A DNA stretch of 19,900 nucleotides from Rhodoplanes sp049284695 (GCA_049284695.1 JBAPYK010000251.1:1-19900); one strand, 5' to 3'; positions 8,991-17,417 are shown, counted from the first letter of the stretch. Program-made: numbers and translations. Notes: generated by a model not told the origin, from the sequence alone.

Positions 8991-9072
8991 CGTCGAACCC
9001 CCGATTAGTATCCGCAAATTCGCGCGGAGTGTCGCCCCGCGGTTCGAACTCTCGCTATATGGGCAGATTATA
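8991..9072 (-). promoter_or_regulatory. Structured leader (candidate ybhL motif) and -10 box of the Bax1-I copy B gene
   Basis: On the minus strand a perfect TATAAT lies at 9072-9067, placing a start of transcription near 9060 and a leader of about 70 bases; the -35 is not convincing. Within the leader TCGAACC (9047-9041) can pair with GGTTCGA (8999-8993). This encloses a CGCGG/CCGCG hairpin and holds the G-rich ribosome-binding site next to the start codon. A conserved RNA element called the ybhL motif is known upstream of this gene family in Rhizobiales. This leader is in the right place to be one, but I could not compare it with the consensus. Confidence 0.5.
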
Positions 9073-9105
9073 TGCGGGGGCACGATGGCCGCCCGCGGCG
9101 ACTGA

Positions 9106-9170
9106 TTGTCGCAAAGCCGCTTGCGATAAGGCGAATCTGCTTCGCAGCCAGCGGCTAGTTGTCGCAAAGC
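9106..9170. repeat. Direct repeat flanking a dyad between ybbP and the Bax1-I copy B gene
   Basis: TTGTCGCAAAGC occurs at 9106-9117 and 9159-9170. Between them AGCCGCT (9115-9121) and AGCGGCT (9150-9156) form an inverted repeat around a small CTGC-TTC-GCAG hairpin. It lies just after the ybbP stop and upstream of the TATAAT box, so it could be a 3' structure of ybbP mRNA or a binding site. Confidence 0.4.
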
Positions 9171-9184
9171 ACGATTGGTTAACC

Positions 9185-11764
9185 TTAAAGGTTTCGCAAC
9201 GCCGCCGCCGGCTTGCGGCCGAGCGCGGCGAAGGTGCCGATGAGGCCGCAGACCATCGTGACCGCAAGCGCCGCCGCCGCCGCCGTCAGCGCGGGCGCCG
9301 CTTGCCACGTGAACGGAAGCGTCATCAAGTCGCGGACGACGCGCCATCCCGCGATCGAGCCGGCCGTCATCCCGAACAGGACCGCGGCGGCGCCAGTCAA
9401 GAGATATTCTAGGAGATAACAGGCGATGATCTGGCCGCGCGTCGCGCCGAACGTCTTCAGCACGACGGCGTCGTAGACGCGGTGCCGGTGGCCGGCCGCA
9501 AGCGCGCCGCCGAGCACGAGCACGGTCGATATGAGCGTCACGGTGCTCGCCGCCAGCACGGCGAGGGCGAGGTTGGAGACGACGGCGCTGACCGCGCTGA
9601 TCGCCTCCTTGACCGGCACCGGCGTGACTCCGGGAAAACGCTGCGTCACCGCGTCCAACAGCGCTGCTTCTTCTTGCGGCGTGCCGCCGTCCGGAAAAGT
9701 CACGGTCGCGACATGCGTCAGCGGCGCGCCGCGAAATGCGCCCGGGGAAAAAACCAGCACGAAGTTGAGGCCGAGCGACTGCCAATCGACGGTGCGCAAG
9801 TTGGCGATGCGCGCGGTGATGTCGCGGCCCAGCACGTTGACGGTGACCGCGTCGCCAAGCTTGAGACCGAGACCGTCGGCAATCCGCTTGTCCAATGAAA
9901 GCAGCGGTGGCCCGTCGTAGCGTTCGCCCCACCATTCGCCTTCGATCACGCGTGAGCCGGGCGGCACCGTGCCGGCATAGGTGATGCCCCGATCGCCATG
10001 CAGCACCCAGACGGCGTTCGGGCGCGCTTTCAGTTCGTCTGCGGACACGCCGTTCACGTCGACAATGCGGCCGCGCAGCATGGGCGTGCTCTCAAGCGAA
10101 GCCTGGGGCGCCTGCGCGCGAACCAAGTCATCGAACCGCGCGATGTCGCCGGGCGGGATGTCGAGAAAGAAGAACGAGGGAGCCTTCTCCGGCAGCGTCG
10201 CGGTGAGTTGCCGGCGCAGATTGGCGTCGATTTCGACCACCGTCGTCAGCACCGCCATGCCGAGACCGAGCGACAGAACGATGGTGGGAGTCAACGCCGC
10301 CGGTCGGTAGATGTTGGCGAGCGCGAGGCGCAGAATGGTCGAACGCGGGCGCGGAACCGCGCGCGCCAGCAACATCACCGCAAACGCCACCGCGCGCAAC
10401 AGCACGAACACGCCGAGCGCGGCGACGACGAAGATGGCGGCGATCTTGCGATCATACGAAGCGCCGATGGCGACCGCGGCGAGCGCGAGGCCGGCAATCG
10501 CGGTCGCGAGCACATAGCGTCCGCGCGGCCAACGGCTTTCGGGCGCGATCGCATCGCGAAACAAAGCCGAGACCGGCGCGTCATGCGCGCGGCCGAGCGG
10601 CCAGATGGCGAACGCCGCCGCAGTCAGGAGGCCATAGAGCAGCCCGAGCAGAAGCTCGGCTGGATGCACGGAGGGCGCGAGCGGGAGGGGAATGATTGCG
10701 CCGAACACGTTGGCGATCGCGAACGGCATCAGCGCGCCCAGAGCGAGTCCGATCGCGGCGCCGAGCAGGGCGAGCAGCAGGATCTGGAGGAAATAAAGCG
10801 CAACCACCTGGCCGGCGGTGGCGCCGAGCGATTTCAGCGTCGCGATCACGCTGAGCTTGCGGTCGAGATAATGTTTGGTCGAATTTGCGACGCCGACGCC
10901 GCCGACCAGGAGCGCCGTTAGTCCGACCAGCACAAGATACTGCGTGAAGCGCTCGATATTGCGCTCGAGTTGTGGCGAGGCGTTCGTGCTCGAACGAATC
11001 TCCCAGCCGGCATGGGGAAACTCGCGCTCCGCCGCTTCGGCAACCGCGTCGGTGCGATTGGCCGCGCTCGCCCCCGGCAGCCGCACGCGATAGAGGAACC
11101 GGACGAGACTGCCCGGCTGCAACAGGCCGGTCGCGCGCAGCGCTTCATCGCTGATCATCAGCCGTGGGCCGAAGCCGATCCCGGCTGCGAGCTTGTCGGG
11201 CTCGCTCGCGATCCGCGCGCGCAACGCGAAGGTCGCCGCACCGATGCTTACGTGCGCCCCGGGCTGCAGGCCCAAGCGCGCGAACAGCAATGGATCGGCG
11301 GCCGCTCCGAATGCGTCGCCGCGGCGGGCAAGCGTATCGGCGAGCGGCGCCGGCGGATCGGTCACGACCGCGCCATAGAGCGGGTAGTGCTTATCCACCG
11401 CTTTGAGCTCGACTAGGGCGGCGCGCCCATCCTCGGTGCGCGCGAGCGCCCGCAACGTGGCTATCGCCGACACGTCGCCCTGGCGCGCGAGAAACGTGCG
11501 TTCGTCCGGCTTGGCTTCGCGCTGCGCCAGAATGAAAGAAAGATCGCCGCCCAGGATGACGCGGCTTTCGCGGGCCAAGCCGGCGGTGAGGCTTTGCGCG
11601 AGCGAGCCCACGCCCGCAATCGTCATGACGCCGAGCGCGAGGCAGGCGATGAAGGCGGTGAATCCCCGCAAGCCTCCGCGCAAGTCGCGCAGGCTGAGGC
11701 GAAAAAGCTTGTATAGACCGGCCCGGGCCGGCGCCGCGCCGAGAACGCTTTCAGCCGCGCTCAT
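9185..11764 (-). CDS. ybbP: ABC transporter permease, YbbP type (FtsX/MacB-like)
   Basis: An 859-residue permease of the COG3127 (YbbP) kind with two FtsX-type domains. A first membrane segment at about residues 34-58 is followed by a large periplasmic domain (about 60-270). The first FtsX block runs from about 275 to 390 and contains SVIATLKSLGATAGQVVALY. Additional membrane segments follow near 418-475 and 490-520. A second periplasmic domain precedes the C-terminal FtsX block (from about 730), which contains DAVVLKTFGATRGQIIACYL. Such proteins act as mechanotransmitters or lipid/lipoprotein exporters with an ABC ATPase, but the substrate is unknown. The ATG at 11764 overlaps the stop of the upstream ATPase gene (ATGA), so the two are translationally coupled. 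Confidence 0.9.
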   Translation of the reverse strand: MSAAESVLGAAPARAGLYKLFRLSLRDLRGGLRGFTAFIACLALGVMTIAGVGSLAQSLTAGLARESRVILGGDLSFILAQREAKPDERTFLARQGDVSAIATLRALARTEDGRAALVELKAVDKHYPLYGAVVTDPPAPLADTLARRGDAFGAAADPLLFARLGLQPGAHVSIGAATFALRARIASEPDKLAAGIGFGPRLMISDEALRATGLLQPGSLVRFLYRVRLPGASAANRTDAVAEAAEREFPHAGWEIRSSTNASPQLERNIERFTQYLVLVGLTALLVGGVGVANSTKHYLDRKLSVIATLKSLGATAGQVVALYFLQILLLALLGAAIGLALGALMPFAIANVFGAIIPLPLAPSVHPAELLLGLLYGLLTAAAFAIWPLGRAHDAPVSALFRDAIAPESRWPRGRYVLATAIAGLALAAVAIGASYDRKIAAIFVVAALGVFVLLRAVAFAVMLLARAVPRPRSTILRLALANIYRPAALTPTIVLSLGLGMAVLTTVVEIDANLRRQLTATLPEKAPSFFFLDIPPGDIARFDDLVRAQAPQASLESTPMLRGRIVDVNGVSADELKARPNAVWVLHGDRGITYAGTVPPGSRVIEGEWWGERYDGPPLLSLDKRIADGLGLKLGDAVTVNVLGRDITARIANLRTVDWQSLGLNFVLVFSPGAFRGAPLTHVATVTFPDGGTPQEEAALLDAVTQRFPGVTPVPVKEAISAVSAVVSNLALAVLAASTVTLISTVLVLGGALAAGHRHRVYDAVVLKTFGATRGQIIACYLLEYLLTGAAAVLFGMTAGSIAGWRVVRDLMTLPFTWQAAPALTAAAAALAVTMVCGLIGTFAALGRKPAAALRNL

Positions 11765-12486
11765 GGCCGTGCCCGCTCGCGTGCGGACGGCGCGTCGATT
11801 GCGCCCGATCGCAGCCGCACGATGCGGTCGCATCGCGCGGCGAGGCTCGCGTCATGGGTGACCAGAACGAGCGTCGTGCGCCGTTCGGCGTGACCGGCGA
11901 ACATCAAGTCGATGATTTGCCCGCCGGTCGCTTCGTCGAGATTGCCGGTCGGCTCGTCGGCGATCAAAATCGACGGGTTGGGCGCGAGCGCGCGCGCCAG
12001 CGCCACGCGTTGCTGCTCCCCGCCGGACAATTCGGCCGGATAATGCGCAAGGCGCTCGCCCAGCCCGACGGCGACCAGCTCCTCGCGGGCGATCGCGAAT
12101 GCCCGCTCGACGCCCGCCAATTCCAGCGGCACGGCGACGTTCTCGATCGCCGTCATGGTCGGGATGAGATGGAAGGACTGGAACACGATGCCGACGTTCC
12201 GGCCACGGAAGCGAGCGAGCTGATCTTCGTTAAGCGCGCCGAGATCCTCCCCGGCGACGACGACCGACCCGGTGTTGGGCCGTTCCAGACCGGCTATCAC
12301 CATCAGCAGCGTTGTCTTGCCCGATCCCGAAGGGCCGACAAGACCGATCGCCTCGCCCTGACCTATATGAAGGGTGATGTCCTTGAGGATATGGACGCGG
12401 GCCGCGTCGCGCCCGAGCGCAAGATTGACCCGAGAAAGCGCAATCGCCGGCGCAAGCGCGTGAATATTGGTCGAGGTGTCGTCCAT
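11761..12486 (-). CDS. ybbA: ABC transporter ATP-binding protein, YbbA type
   Basis: A 241-residue ATPase of the LolD/MacB-like class. Motifs are Walker A GPSGSGKTT (51-59), Q-loop Q103, signature LSGGEQQR (153-160), Walker B ILIADEP (173-179) and switch H211. It energises the permease encoded immediately downstream, with which it overlaps by four bases. Its start codon lies opposite the upstream region of tesA. The same divergent arrangement, tesA against ybbA-ybbP, exists in E. coli, which is why older family names mention lysophospholipase L1. The ATG at 12486 fits the family N-terminus; longer starts would run into the tesA leader. Confidence 0.92.
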   Translation of the reverse strand: MDDTSTNIHALAPAIALSRVNLALGRDAARVHILKDITLHIGQGEAIGLVGPSGSGKTTLLMVIAGLERPNTGSVVVAGEDLGALNEDQLARFRGRNVGIVFQSFHLIPTMTAIENVAVPLELAGVERAFAIAREELVAVGLGERLAHYPAELSGGEQQRVALARALAPNPSILIADEPTGNLDEATGGQIIDLMFAGHAERRTTLVLVTHDASLAARCDRIVRLRSGAIDAPSARERARP

Positions 12487-12577
12487 GCGGTTATTTTCGC
12501 CGAGCAGGCCCGGCGGACAGGCTGCCCACGCGGCTCGATGGTTCACCTCATATGGGAGGCGGGCCGGGTCGGTCCAG

Positions 12578-13237
12578 GTGCTGACCCGCCGCATCGTCAG
12601 CGCGGTTGTGGTCGTTGCGGTTTTGCTCGCCGGTTACGCGGGCGGGGCGCGGGCCGAGGGCGCGCGGCCTCTGCGCATCGTCGCGCTCGGCGACTCGCTC
12701 GTCGCCGGATACGGCCTGCGCGCGGCCGAAGCGTTCCCTGCCAAACTGCAGCAAGCGCTCGCCGCCAAGGGCTTCGCGGTCGAGATTGTCAATGCGGGGA
12801 TTTCCGGCAACACTGCGGCCGACGGCCTTGCGCGCCTTGACTGGTCGGTGCCGGAGGGAACCGACGCCGTCATTCTCGAGCTCGGGGCGAATGACGCCCT
12901 GCGCGGCGTCGATCCTGCAGTGACCCGCAAGGCGCTGGACACAATTCTGCGCCGGCTGAAGGAACGGCGCATCCCCGTTTTGCTCTGCGGCATGGCGGCG
13001 CCACGTAACATGGGGACAGCTTACGCGCAGGCGTTCGATGGGATTTTTCCTGCGCTCGCCGCAGCCTATAATGTGCCGTTCTATCCGTTTTTCCTGGATG
13101 GGGTCGCCGCCGACCTCGCGCTGAACCAAAGAGACGGACTGCATCCAAGCGCTGCGGGCGTCGATGTGATTGTCAAGCGGATCCTGCCCAAGATGGAGGA
13201 GCTGGTCGCGCAGGCGAAGCTGCTGCGCGGGTCGTAA
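12578..13237 (+). CDS. tesA: Exported SGNH-type esterase (TesA/arylesterase)
   Basis: A 219-residue SGNH/GDSL hydrolase of the TesA type (multifunctional acyl-CoA thioesterase I, protease I, lysophospholipase L1), which hydrolyses ester or thioester bonds in the periplasm. The conserved blocks are complete: ALGDSLVAGYG with nucleophile S40, GISGNTAADG with G77, LGANDALRG with N105, and DGLHPSAAG with D186 and H189. The N-terminus is a signal peptide (LTRRIVSAVVVVAVLLAGY), cleaved probably after ARA. The start is uncertain. GTG at 12578 gives a normal signal peptide and was chosen, although GGAGG at 12555-12559 is rather distant. An in-frame ATG at 12485 would add 31 residues before the signal sequence. 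The gene is divergent from ybbA and may be cotranscribed with thpR. Confidence 0.88.
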   Translation: MLTRRIVSAVVVVAVLLAGYAGGARAEGARPLRIVALGDSLVAGYGLRAAEAFPAKLQQALAAKGFAVEIVNAGISGNTAADGLARLDWSVPEGTDAVILELGANDALRGVDPAVTRKALDTILRRLKERRIPVLLCGMAAPRNMGTAYAQAFDGIFPALAAAYNVPFYPFFLDGVAADLALNQRDGLHPSAAGVDVIVKRILPKMEELVAQAKLLRGS

Positions 13238-13279
13238 CCCGCAAAATCTTCAGTCGAAAATAACGCAAGAGCTGCTGCC

Positions 13280-13846
13280 ATGCCGCGACTCTTCACTGCC
13301 GTCGAAATTCCGAAGGAGATAGGCGAATCGCTCGCCATGCTGCGCGGCGGGTTGCCGGGCGCCCGTTGGATCGATCCGGAAAATTATCATCTCACGCTGC
13401 GTTTTATCGGCGATATCGATGACCGCCTCGCGCGCGATATTGCCTTTATGCTCGGCGACGTCGATCGCCCGCCGTTCGAGTTGCGCCTGGAAGGCCTCTC
13501 GTCGTTCGGGGGGCGCAAGCCGCGCGCCGTGGTCGCCGCGGTCGGCGGAAGCAGCGCCCTGTATGATTTGCAGGCCGAGCATGAGCGGTTGATGCAACGG
13601 GTCGGCCTTGAGCCGGAAGGCCGCAAATATTCCCCACATATTACACTTGCGCGGTTGCGCGACTCGTCAGCGCGTCAGGTCGCCGACTATCTCGGCTCCC
13701 GCCAGCCGTTCCGGTCGCCGCCGTTCGAGGTCTCGCGTTTTGTGCTTTATTCGTCGCGGGCGTCGGTGGGCGGCGGTCCTTACGTGGTCGAGGCCGCTTA
13801 CCCGCTCAGCGTGCGCGCGCCATCGCTGCGGATGCGCTCGCGCTAA
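13280..13846 (+). CDS. thpR: RNA 2',3'-cyclic phosphodiesterase (2'-5' RNA ligase family)
   Basis: A 188-residue protein of the ThpR/LigT family of the 2H phosphoesterases. Both catalytic HxTx motifs are present: HLTL (H37, T39) and HITL (H120, T122). Family members hydrolyse 2',3'-cyclic phosphates at RNA ends and can ligate tRNA halves in vitro; the biological role in bacteria is poorly defined. The sequence starts MPRLFTAVEIP, typical of the family, with AAGAG eight bases upstream (13267-13271). It follows tesA by 42 bases on the same strand, so the two could be cotranscribed. It is convergent with the acetyltransferase gene. Confidence 0.93.
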   Translation: MPRLFTAVEIPKEIGESLAMLRGGLPGARWIDPENYHLTLRFIGDIDDRLARDIAFMLGDVDRPPFELRLEGLSSFGGRKPRAVVAAVGGSSALYDLQAEHERLMQRVGLEPEGRKYSPHITLARLRDSSARQVADYLGSRQPFRSPPFEVSRFVLYSSRASVGGGPYVVEAAYPLSVRAPSLRMRSR

Positions 13847-13940
13847 AAAAGGCGCGTCGGCACAAATCGTTGCAGATTAAGCCACCGCATCTTCGATCCG
13901 CCGGCGGCTGCGCCGATCTTCGGGGAGGTCCACTGTTTCA

Positions 13941-13966
13941 GGGACGAGCGGGCGCGCCGCTCGCCC
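13941..13966. terminator. Possible hairpin terminator between convergent genes
   Basis: CGAGCGG (13945-13951) pairs perfectly with CCGCTCG (13957-13963), extended by GGG/CCC across a bulged A. It lies between thpR (+) and the acetyltransferase gene (-). No T-run directly follows on either strand, so termination would be weak or factor-assisted. Confidence 0.35.
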
Positions 13967-13990
13967 CTGGAGTTGCGTTTATCACGACTA

Positions 13991-14584
13991 TTACGACGCC
14001 AGAGCTTTCGTCGGCGGCCTGAGCAGCCGGGACTGGAAATCGACACAGGCGGCGGCGAAGCTGTGGCTATCGACCGCCAGCTCCCGCATCACCGACAGGG
14101 GCGTCGGGTGCGGGTTTTCCACCTTGCCGATCACGGTGCCGAAATCGAAGGTCAGCTCGGCTTCGAACTTGCGGGCGAGCTGCTGCATGCGCTGATTGTC
14201 CGCAAGGCAGCAGACATGCAGGTGCTTGATCCCGCGGTTGCGCGCGGCGAGGAGGCAACGTTCGAGCAGCGCCGAGCCAACGCCATGGCTCTGCCACGGC
14301 TTCTCAATGCTAAAGGCCGCCTCCGCCTCGCGCCGGTAAAACGGCCCGATAATGCGCAGATCGGCGACGCCGCGCAGCACCCCATCCACGAAGAAACCGT
14401 GGACGACGACATCGCTGTTGCGCGCCGTTGCGGCATAGGTGCGAACCGTATCGTCGGCGATCGCGCCACCGAAACGATTGCGACGGCTTTCAGCGTCGAG
14501 TCGGAGCAGATGGTCGCGATATGCGTCCGTCTCGACGCCCCATAACTTCCGGATGAGGCCGCCTTCTACAAAGACTTCGTGCAT
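13991..14584 (-). CDS. GNAT family N-acetyltransferase
   Basis: A 197-residue protein with the GNAT fold. The acetyl-CoA binding motif A is QSHGVGSALLERCLLAARNR (98-117), preceded by the strand FSIEKPW and followed by LHVCCLADNQRMQQLARKFE, which resembles motif B of the family. The substrate cannot be told from sequence. The ATG at 14584 (MHEVFVEGGL) was chosen because AGGAG lies seven bases upstream; the open frame extends further up, and an ATG at 14611 is a weaker alternative. It is convergent with thpR and divergent from zapE. Confidence 0.85.
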   Translation of the reverse strand: MHEVFVEGGLIRKLWGVETDAYRDHLLRLDAESRRNRFGGAIADDTVRTYAATARNSDVVVHGFFVDGVLRGVADLRIIGPFYRREAEAAFSIEKPWQSHGVGSALLERCLLAARNRGIKHLHVCCLADNQRMQQLARKFEAELTFDFGTVIGKVENPHPTPLSVMRELAVDSHSFAAACVDFQSRLLRPPTKALAS

Positions 14585-15053
14585 CGGGGGTCTCCTGCTT
14601 TGTGCCTTCATATGTTCCTGCAGTCCCCTCTGCGCATTTCCTCGCCGGACGCGTTTCCGTCCGGTTTCCATTGTTGCAATGCAGCATTTAATGACTTTAA
14701 GCAATAATTCTAGGCGCAAATGAGCCTTGCATACGCCGCGCGGCGGATTTTGATCTATGCCAAGGAACGCCTCGAAGGCGACTTTATCCTGGTGATGGAT
14801 ACACATGTTTTTGAAATAAATGGTGTTTTATAGCTGTGGGCACCGATCATCCTTGCGCCGATGCGACTGGAAAATTCGCGCTTCGCGACGTTGCGTCGCA
14901 CAATACCGTATGTAGAATCATCCATCTCCCCGCCAATTGCGGGTGTACTAACAATGTGTGTGATTCGGTGCGGTCGTGACCGAAACACGTTCGCTGTCTG
15001 CCGGCGTTCAGGAAAGAGGGGGCGGCCCGGACCGCGCGCGCGCCGGAAGGCCG
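14585..15053. other. Divergent intergenic region between the acetyltransferase gene and zapE
   Basis: This 469-base stretch is visibly richer in A+T around 14660-14850 than its surroundings. In the leader of the acetyltransferase gene it contains a perfect 7-bp hairpin (CCGGACG 14645-14651 with CGTCCGG 14658-14664). A 37-codon open frame on the plus strand (14720-14833) is listed separately. No convincing promoter was found for either flanking gene. Confidence 0.5.
14720..14833 (+). CDS. Possible small protein of 37 residues
   Basis: An ATG-to-TAG frame encoding a 37-residue peptide with a basic amphipathic first half (RRILIYAKERLEG) and a hydrophobic, acidic second half (FILVMDTHVFEINGVL). 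A weak AGG lies five bases before the ATG. It falls in an otherwise empty intergenic region and resembles no family I know. The frame could be open by chance, especially in this AT-richer stretch. Confidence 0.2.
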   Translation: MSLAYAARRILIYAKERLEGDFILVMDTHVFEINGVL

Positions 15054-16214
15054 ATGTCTGTCAGCGGTCGTTACGCGGCTATCGTCGGGGCCGGAGAAAT
15101 CGAACGAGACCTGGCCCAGGAAGTCGTGGTCGCCAAGCTTGATGCCCTGCATAACCGTCTCAAGGATTACGAGCTTGAGCGCAAGTCATCGATCTTAGGG
15201 CGGCTGTTCTCGCGGCGCGCGAAGAAGGCGCCGTTGACGCCGGTGCGCGGCCTCTATGTCTACGGCGAGGTCGGCCGCGGCAAGACCATGCTGATGGACC
15301 TGTTCTTCGCGACCTGTACCGCGAAGCGAAAGCGACGCGCCCATTTCCACGAGTTCATGGCGGACGTCCATGATCGCGTTCACGCCTATCGTCAGAAGCT
15401 CAAGGCGGGCGCAATCGCCGAACAGGACCCGATCATCCTGACCGCGGCGGACCTTGCGGCACAGGCCACCGTGCTGTGTTTCGACGAGTTCCACGTCACC
15501 GACATCGCCGACGCCATGATCCTCGGCCGGCTGTTCACCCAGCTTTTCGCCCGCGGCGTGGTGGTGGTGGCCACCTCCAACGTAGCCCCGGACGATCTCT
15601 ATAAGGACGGCCTCAACCGCGCGCTGTTCCTCCCCTTCATCCGCCTGCTCAAGGAACACATGGAGGTGATGCGGCTCGATGCCCGCACCGATTTCAGGCA
15701 GGAAAAGCTCGTCGGCGTGAAGGTCTGGCATGTTCCCGCCGACCGGTCAGCCAAGGCCGCGCTCGACGAGACTTGGCGCCGCGTCACCCATGGACACGAG
15801 AGCCGCGGCCACGAACTGGTTGTGAAGGGCCATGTTGTTCGGGTGCCGCGCGCGGCGATGGGGGCGGCGCGGTTCACGTTTCATGATCTCTGCGGGCAGC
15901 CGCTCGGGGCTGGCGATTACCTGCGGGTCGCGCAGGAATTCCATACCCTTATGGTCGACCATATTCCGGTAATCCGGGCCGACCAGCGCAACGAGGCCAA
16001 GCGCTTCATCATCCTGGTGGATGCGCTTTACGACTATGCCGTGGAACTGATCGCCTCCGCCGACGCCGAACCGGCGGATCTGTATCAGGGCACGGACGGC
16101 CACGAAGCGCACGAGTTCAAACGCACCGCCTCGCGCCTCGTTGAGATGGCGTCGGAAGCCTATCTTGCCCTGCCGCACCGTCAGCGCGGCGCCTCCGGTA
16201 TCGCCGAGACCTGA
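15054..16214 (+). CDS. zapE: Cell division protein ZapE (AFG1-like ATPase)
   Basis: A 386-residue AFG1/ZapE family P-loop ATPase. In E. coli ZapE associates with the division ring and modulates FtsZ bundling under stress; the mitochondrial homolog AFG1/LACE1 acts in protein quality control. Motifs are Walker A GEVGRGKTML (71-80), Walker B VLCFDEFHVTD (140-150), sensor ATSN (173-176) and the GLNR stretch near 186-189. The start is not certain. ATG at 15054 has GGAAGG three bases upstream, while a GTG at 14976 would add 26 residues (MTETRSLSAG...) without a good ribosome-binding site. It lies 119 bases before mdh on the same strand, a neighbourhood common in Hyphomicrobiales. Confidence 0.9.
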   Translation: MSVSGRYAAIVGAGEIERDLAQEVVVAKLDALHNRLKDYELERKSSILGRLFSRRAKKAPLTPVRGLYVYGEVGRGKTMLMDLFFATCTAKRKRRAHFHEFMADVHDRVHAYRQKLKAGAIAEQDPIILTAADLAAQATVLCFDEFHVTDIADAMILGRLFTQLFARGVVVVATSNVAPDDLYKDGLNRALFLPFIRLLKEHMEVMRLDARTDFRQEKLVGVKVWHVPADRSAKAALDETWRRVTHGHESRGHELVVKGHVVRVPRAAMGAARFTFHDLCGQPLGAGDYLRVAQEFHTLMVDHIPVIRADQRNEAKRFIILVDALYDYAVELIASADAEPADLYQGTDGHEAHEFKRTASRLVEMASEAYLALPHRQRGASGIAET

Positions 16215-16262
16215 CCCCGGAGCGTCCCTCGCATAATTCCTGATTCAATTTCGCGACGCGAC

Positions 16263-16291
16263 TTGAACGGTCCGTCCGAAACCGCTAACAC
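16263..16291 (+). promoter_or_regulatory. Possible promoter upstream of mdh
   Basis: TTGAAC (16263-16268) and TAACAC (16286-16291) are separated by 17 bases, 42 bases before the mdh start. The -35 is good and the -10 weak. The site would let mdh be expressed apart from zapE. Confidence 0.35.
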
Positions 16292-16333
16292 CCGCAAACC
16301 CCCGCTGTCTTTCAGCTCAAGGACTTTCCCCAC

Positions 16334-17299
16334 ATGGCACGTCCTAAAATTGCGTTGATCGGCGCAGGCCAGATCGGTGGAACGCTGGCGCACCTCATTG
16401 GGCTCAGGGAACTAGGCGACGTCGTCTTATTCGACATTATGGAGGGCATTCCTCAGGGCAAGGCCTTGGACATCGCCCAGGCGGCGCCCGTGCACTGCTT
16501 CAATGCGCGCTATGCGGGCACCAATTCCTACGAGGCGATCGAAGGTGCAAGCGTCTGCATCGTCACCGCCGGCGTTCCGCGCAAACCCGGCATGAGCCGG
16601 GACGATCTGCTCGGCATCAATCTCAAAGTCATGGAACAGGTCGGCGCGGGCATCCGCAAATATGCGCCTGGCGCCTTCGTCGTCTGCATCACCAATCCGC
16701 TCGACGCCATGGTGTGGGCGCTGCAGAAGTATTCCGGCCTGCCCAAGCAGATGGTGGTCGGCATGGCGGGCGTGCTCGACTCGGCGCGATTCCGTCATTT
16801 CCTCGCCGACGAATTCAACGTGTCGGTCGAGGACGTGACCGCGTTCGTGCTGGGCGGCCACGGCGACACGATGGTGCCGCTGGTGCGCTATTCGGGGGTC
16901 GCCGGCATACCGTTGCCCGACCTGGTCAATATGGGCTGGACCACCCAGGCGCGCATCGAGGCGATCGTCGAGCGGACGCGGAACGGCGGGGCCGAAATCG
17001 TGGGTCTGCTCAAGACCGGCTCGGCCTATTATGCACCCGCCACGTCGGCGATTGAGATGGCGGAAAGCTATCTCAAGGACATGAAGCGGGTCTTGCCGTG
17101 CGCCGCCTATCTCAATGGCCAATTCGGCCTGAAGGACATCTATGTCGGCGTTCCGGTGGTGATCGGCGCCAAGGGCGTTGAACGGGTGGTGGAGATCGAC
17201 CTCAACAGCGGCGAACGGGCGGCCTTCGAGAAGTCGGCCGAGTCCGTGAGCGGGCTGATCGAGGCATGCAAGAAGATTGCACCAGACCTCGCCGCCTGA
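16334..17299 (+). CDS. mdh: Malate dehydrogenase (LDH-like type)
   Basis: A 321-residue NAD-dependent malate dehydrogenase that oxidises malate to oxaloacetate in the TCA cycle. Visible are the NAD-binding GAGQIGG (10-16) with D34 at the end of the second strand, and substrate arginines R83 and R89 in VPRKPGMSRDDLL. N121 in ITNPLD, R153 and the catalytic H176 in GGHGDTMVP are also present. R83 in place of the glutamine of lactate dehydrogenases supports malate specificity. AAGGA lies ten bases upstream of the ATG. It is followed after 118 bases by sucC on the same strand. Confidence 0.97.
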   Translation: MARPKIALIGAGQIGGTLAHLIGLRELGDVVLFDIMEGIPQGKALDIAQAAPVHCFNARYAGTNSYEAIEGASVCIVTAGVPRKPGMSRDDLLGINLKVMEQVGAGIRKYAPGAFVVCITNPLDAMVWALQKYSGLPKQMVVGMAGVLDSARFRHFLADEFNVSVEDVTAFVLGGHGDTMVPLVRYSGVAGIPLPDLVNMGWTTQARIEAIVERTRNGGAEIVGLLKTGSAYYAPATSAIEMAESYLKDMKRVLPCAAYLNGQFGLKDIYVGVPVVIGAKGVERVVEIDLNSGERAAFEKSAESVSGLIEACKKIAPDLAA

Positions 17300-17417
17300 C
17301 GGCGTCGAGGCTGATGCATGGTTCCAGCAAGCGAACGGGCCTAGCGGATACCCATCGGGCCTGTATCTACGCGCCAAATCGTGATCCGGCCGCGCCGGAC
17401 GGGAGCGGGGGTTTCCC

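Noticed and set aside
9035..9055. GGTTCGAAC resembling the T-loop of a tRNA
   Set aside because: No 5-bp T-stem, anticodon arm or acceptor stem can be formed around it; it is better explained as the leader stem of the Bax1-I gene.
14874..14900. GGAAA-N15-CGTT upstream of zapE, resembling an EcfG promoter
   Set aside because: The -35 differs at a conserved position and the spacer is one base short.
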